In this document: positions 14,611 through 16,981 of the stretch, piece by piece | Numbering within the stretch: the stretch's first letter is position 1 | Layout of the letters: each line of letters opens with the position of its first letter | Assembly (NCBI GenBank): GCA_023435305.1 | Contig: JAEYRV010000036.1 | Location: forward strand, 1-16,981 | Origin: Bacillota bacterium | GTDB lineage: Bacteria > Bacillota > Clostridia > Acetivibrionales > DTU013 | Direction of reading: 5' to 3' | Length of the DNA stretch: 16,981 nucleotides | Translations under genes and position numbers: made by a program | The notes under the pieces: model-generated | Database searches by the model: none | What the model was told of the DNA's origin: nothing | The model's input: the letters and a program-made list of their open reading frames with translations, nothing else

Positions 14611-14709
14611 AATAATTCACCCGCCACACTGGCTGCCAGATCAGCATCATAACTCACCCGTCACGCTGACTGCCAGATCAGCATCACAACTCACCTGTCA
14701 CGCTGGCTG
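14601..14709. repeat. 37-bp tandem repeat at the radical-SAM/DUF4130 junction
   Basis: Three copies: 14601-14637, 14638-14674 and 14675-14709 (35 of 37 bases), with a few differences each. On the minus strand each unit contains C-terminal radical-SAM codons, a GGTGA-type ribosome binding site and ATGCTGATCT, the beginning of the DUF4130 gene. The first unit transcribed (14709-14675) holds the radical-SAM stop overlapping an ATG as TGATG. The last (14637-14601) holds the true DUF4130 start. The original junction was probably a stop-start overlap. Confidence 0.9.
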
Positions 14710-16285
14710 ATATATCTTCAGCCGTCGGCACTCCAAATGCAGACGCCATATCGGACCTTGCTGCAGAAGCAGACAATAAAGCCACAGTATGGCTGCCGAC
14801 TCTTGACTCAGCTTCAGTCAACGCTGCCAATGGTCTGGCATTCGCTGGACCCCAACCTCTATTGTCAGCCCGCTGGCTGCCAGTGCCACCGATAACTGGT
14901 TGGCTGGGTGTACCATATTGGCTGGGTGTACCATATTGGCTGCCCGCCTCCATCAGCCTTTCTTCATATATAATATCCTGTGGTTTTCCGATATTCCACT
15001 GAGCCTCCAACTGACTGAGCGGAGATGGCTCGGGCGGAAGAAAGCTCAGCTGGGTGTAACCTGTACCCAATGCAGGGAGCCGCTCCCTGCCGGCCAACAG
15101 ATTCATCCTGACAAAGCTCTCAGATGCCTCCAGCTTGTCTATATACTTCCCCTTGCAGGTAATGAAAAATCTTGCTCTTTTCAAAACAACACCCAGTTTC
15201 TTAACATCTGCAAAGTCAAGCTTCTGAATCCTTCTGGCATCGACGATCCTCTGGGCCGACCGCACACCGATACCAGGCACCCGAAGCAGCTGTGAATAAT
15301 CAGCTTTGTTGATTTCCATGGGAAACAGATGCAGGTTACGCAAAGCCCAATCGCATTTCGGATCGAGCTGTGTATCAAAATTGCTGTGGGTATCGTCCAG
15401 CAGCTCATCGGCCTTGAAGCCGTAAAACCTCAGCAGCCAGTCAGCCTGGTATATCCTGTGTTCCCGTAGCAGTGGCGGCCTTATCGAATGAGGCAGCGCC
15501 GGATGGTTTGATACCGGCACATATGCGGAATAAAATACCCTCCGCATACCAAAGCGCTTGTACAAACCTTCTGAAAGCTTGAGTATCTTCACATCCGGAT
15601 CCGGAGTCGCACCAATGATCATCTGCGTGCTCTGCCCTGCCGGAACAAACTGGGGCGTACTTCTGAACCTGCTTCTGTTGTCATCCGTTTCATTGATCTT
15701 TTCATTAATAAAGCCCATAGGGCCAAGTATTGCTTCCTTCTTTTTCTGTGGCGCCAGCAGCTTCAGACCGTCATTGGTCGGCAGCTCTATATTGACGCTC
15801 ATTCTGTCTACATAGTGCCCGGCCTTCTCTATCAGTGCAGAATCGGCACCTGGGATCGCCTTTATATGGATGTAGCCGTTGAAACGGTATTGCTCTCTCA
15901 GCATGCGAACTGCCTTTAGTATCATTTCCATCGTATGGTCGGGTGATTTGACAACTGCAGAGCTGAGAAACAGCCCTTCTATATAGTTTCTCCTATAAAA
16001 ATTGATAGTGACTGATGCAATTTCCTCAGGTGTGAAGGAAGCACGAGGCACATCATTTGAAACTCTGTTCACACAATATGCGCAATCATAAATACAGCAG
16101 TTTGACATGAGTATCTTCAGTAGTGATACACACCTGCCGTCGCCTGTGAATGTATGGCATATGCCTGTAGCAGCGCTATTGCCCAGGCCTCCGGGCGTAT
16201 TCTTCCGCGAACTCCCGCTTGAGACACAGGAAACGTCATACTTTGCACTGTCTGCCAGCACCGTCAGCTTATCCATTATTTCCAT
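14684..16285 (-). CDS. Putative DNA modification/repair radical SAM protein (TIGR03916 type)
   Basis: A 533-residue radical SAM enzyme. The [4Fe-4S] motif CIYDCAYC (Cys64, 68, 71) lies in LMSNCCIYDCAYCVNR, within a TIM-barrel-like core (about 50-310). A helix-hairpin-helix follows (333-352, LLRVPGIGVRSAQRIVDARR), a non-specific DNA-binding element. Family members are usually near 420 residues as I recall; here about 110 extra residues (425-533) of low complexity follow, including a doubled QYGTPS. It heads an operon with the DUF4130 gene and its promoter carries a LexA box, so DNA-damage induction is likely. ATG 16285 has GGGTGA 8 bases upstream; Met4 is an alternative. The substrate is unknown. 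Confidence 0.93.
   Translation of the reverse strand: MEIMDKLTVLADSAKYDVSCVSSGSSRKNTPGGLGNSAATGICHTFTGDGRCVSLLKILMSNCCIYDCAYCVNRVSNDVPRASFTPEEIASVTINFYRRNYIEGLFLSSAVVKSPDHTMEMILKAVRMLREQYRFNGYIHIKAIPGADSALIEKAGHYVDRMSVNIELPTNDGLKLLAPQKKKEAILGPMGFINEKINETDDNRSRFRSTPQFVPAGQSTQMIIGATPDPDVKILKLSEGLYKRFGMRRVFYSAYVPVSNHPALPHSIRPPLLREHRIYQADWLLRFYGFKADELLDDTHSNFDTQLDPKCDWALRNLHLFPMEINKADYSQLLRVPGIGVRSAQRIVDARRIQKLDFADVKKLGVVLKRARFFITCKGKYIDKLEASESFVRMNLLAGRERLPALGTGYTQLSFLPPEPSPLSQLEAQWNIGKPQDIIYEERLMEAGSQYGTPSQYGTPSQPVIGGTGSQRADNRGWGPANARPLAALTEAESRVGSHTVALLSASAARSDMASAFGVPTAEDISASVTGEL
14900..14942. repeat. 18-bp tandem repeat within the radical-SAM gene
   Basis: TTGGCTGGGTGTACCATA occurs at 14900-14917 and identically at 14918-14935, with a partial third copy (TTGGCTG, 14936-14942). 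It is in frame and encodes the doubled hexapeptide QYGTPS in the C-terminal extension. Confidence 0.9.
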
Positions 16286-16341
16286 TCAGAAATTCACCCG
16301 ATTCATCTTCGTATTTACGCCTAACTACCTTGTATGCCAAT

Positions 16342-16370
16342 ATTCTATCATAAATCACAGAATATATCAA
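16342..16370 (-). promoter_or_regulatory. Promoter of the radical-SAM/DUF4130 operon
   Basis: TTGATA (16370-16365) and TAGAAT (16347-16342) on the minus strand, 17 bases apart. The leader is about 50 bases. Confidence 0.65.
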
Positions 16371-16381
16371 ACATATGTTCG
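16368..16381 (-). promoter_or_regulatory. LexA (SOS) box
   Basis: The minus strand reads CGAACATATGTTTG, matching the Gram-positive LexA/DinR consensus (CGAAC-N4-GTTCG) at all but one position. It overlaps the -35 hexamer of the radical-SAM operon promoter, as expected for repression by LexA and release after DNA damage. Assignment rests on the consensus from established knowledge of Bacillus and Clostridia. Confidence 0.75.
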
Positions 16382-16421
16382 ATATATAACATCTCAAATT
16401 CGGGAACCCTGCATAAACACC

Positions 16422-16444
16422 AAAATCCCCGGGAAGGCCCGGGG
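16422..16444 (-). terminator. GC-rich hairpin, probable minus-strand terminator
   Basis: CCCCGGG-AAGG-CCCGGGG (perfect 7-bp arms, 16427-16444). On the minus strand it is followed by ATTTTGG; on the plus strand no T run follows. It would insulate the radical-SAM operon from transcription arriving from the right. Confidence 0.6.
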
Positions 16445-16505
16445 CTGTGGTAAATAATTGTTATAAGGATGTATGAAAAGGTTATGTGTCAATTATAACT
16501 GCAAA

Positions 16506-16576
16506 TTGTTAAGAAAATTCGAACATTATGTTAACAAATCGTAAATTTATGGGACACAGATATTTTTCTGTATCCC
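16506..16576 (-). other. Gene-free stretch with two inverted repeats
   Basis: TTGTTAA (16506-16512) and TTAACAA (16531-16537) form a 7-bp inverted repeat. GGGACACAGA (16551-16560) and TCTGTATCCC (16567-16576) form a 10-bp stem that is fully paired, with one G-U, only on the minus strand. No open frame of useful length lies in 16286-16981, and 16577-16690 adds only short repeats such as CAGGCA/TGCCTG. Confidence 0.4.
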
Positions 16577-16693
16577 CCTGTACTGTACTATGGTTACATA
16601 ATGCTGGACATCAGGCACTATGTTATCCTGCCTGTTTAATTAGGAGGCGCAGACAAATTATAATATAGCAGTCAATAACCTCCCCATCATTTG

Positions 16694-16746
16694 AAAAAAG
16701 CCAGCCAATATCCCTATGTTGAAAAAGGGAGTTGCAAAAGGCTAGC
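16694..16746 (-). terminator. Intrinsic terminator, possibly of a small RNA
   Basis: On the minus strand GCTAGCC (16746-16740) pairs with GGCTGGC (16706-16700) with one G-U, enclosing an inner CCCT/AGGG stem, and leads straight into TTTTTT (16699-16694). No gene end lies nearby on the minus strand, so it ends either a non-coding RNA or a transcript from beyond the window. Confidence 0.65.
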
Positions 16747-16860
16747 CTGCATCTCGAGTCATCGGCGGCGAGTGACCCGCACCCTCATTTGAGAAAATGA
16801 TCTGTCCCAAAGTTGTTCACAAGGCAATCTGAATGGCAATCAGTCCTGCCGTGTCTTCAC
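16694..16860 (-). ncRNA. Candidate small structured RNA
   Basis: A stretch of about 165 bases between a possible minus-strand promoter (TTGAAA 16896-16891, 17 bases, TTTAGT 16873-16868) and the terminator at 16694-16746. It contains the hairpin ATCATTT-TCTC-AAATGA, short stems (CTGA/TCAG) and GC-rich unpaired segments, with no open frame. I cannot match it to 6S, SRP, tmRNA, RNase P or a riboswitch family I know. On the plus strand the same hairpin has a GAGA (GNRA-type) loop, so a plus-strand leader of the gene to the right is an alternative. Confidence 0.35.
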
Positions 16861-16870
16861 CCGCGTTACT

Positions 16871-16900
16871 AAAAATCTACTTGGATGAATTTTCAAGTAG
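16871..16900 (-). terminator. Terminator of a minus-strand transcript entering from the right
   Basis: CTACTTG...CAAGTAG (7-bp arms, 10-base loop) followed on the minus strand by ATTTTT (16876-16871). The plus-strand end of the window shows GGAG at 16967-16970, perhaps the ribosome binding site of a gene starting just outside, so the hairpin may instead lie in that gene's leader. Confidence 0.5.
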
Positions 16901-16981
16901 GGGCAGCATTCTTGTTGTATTTCGATAACATAACACGTGAAAACCCGAATTATGTATTCTAAATATGGAGTAATTACAATA

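Noticed and set aside
16487..16492. Perfect TTGACA on the minus strand as a promoter
   Set aside because: No acceptable -10 lies 16-18 bases downstream; the nearest TTATAA is 20 bases away and a terminator hairpin follows.
16519..16533. Possible second LexA box (CGAAC...GTT)
   Set aside because: The half sites are separated by five bases instead of four and no SOS gene or promoter is positioned with it.
16640..16860. Lysine, cobalamin, c-di-AMP or M-box riboswitch in the right-hand gene-free region
   Set aside because: Short similarities such as GGAGGCGC were seen, but the conserved core sequences of these families that I know are absent on both strands.

Overview
The window reads as chromosomal DNA of an anaerobic Firmicute, most likely class Clostridia (cellulolytic or gut type). 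The reasons are strong AGGAGG-type ribosome binding sites, a GGGtGRT/NifU-like gene pair, a FloA/NfeD pair, a DUF4177 protein, a radical-SAM/DUF4130 DNA-repair pair and a Gram-positive type LexA box. Base composition is moderate and genes lie on both strands. No phage, CRISPR array or transposase gene is visible. The only mobile-looking DNA is a large palindrome at the left edge.

Left part (1-3137). A perfect 32-bp-arm palindrome plus a third copy of its outer half (1-98) precedes a membrane protein with a degenerate GGDEF domain (260-1003). On the minus strand follows a two-gene operon, a NifU-like iron-sulfur scaffold and then the GGGtGRT protein (2810 to 1089), with a recognisable promoter and a clear intrinsic terminator.

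Central plus-strand block (3159-8972). It holds a GH9 glycoside hydrolase without a signal peptide, a TPR lipoprotein interrupted by a one-base frameshift at an AAAAAG run, a 51-residue Cys-rich protein, a DUF4177 protein, a GNAT acetyltransferase, an unknown two-helix membrane protein and the glycogen branching enzyme GlgB with its own promoter.

Minus-strand envelope block (12972 to 8988). A sensor kinase with almost no external domain, NfeD, flotillin FloA, a disordered Pro/Ala-rich protein with an ordered C-terminal tail, and a LytTR response regulator lie in one direction. Kinase and regulator flank the membrane-organising genes, suggesting a system that watches membrane state. Promoters are visible before the kinase and before nfeD, the latter overlapped by an inverted repeat.

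Right part. Three tRNA genes (Met-CAT, Glu-TTC, Val-TAC) form a minus-strand operon with promoter, hairpin-filled spacers and terminator. A small acidic protein (13666-13872) meets, stop to stop, a radical-SAM/DUF4130 DNA-repair operon. That operon's promoter carries a near-consensus LexA (SOS) box, and the junction of its two genes has been expanded into three 37-bp tandem copies. The last ~600 bases hold no gene but several strong hairpins, including a possible small RNA on the minus strand.
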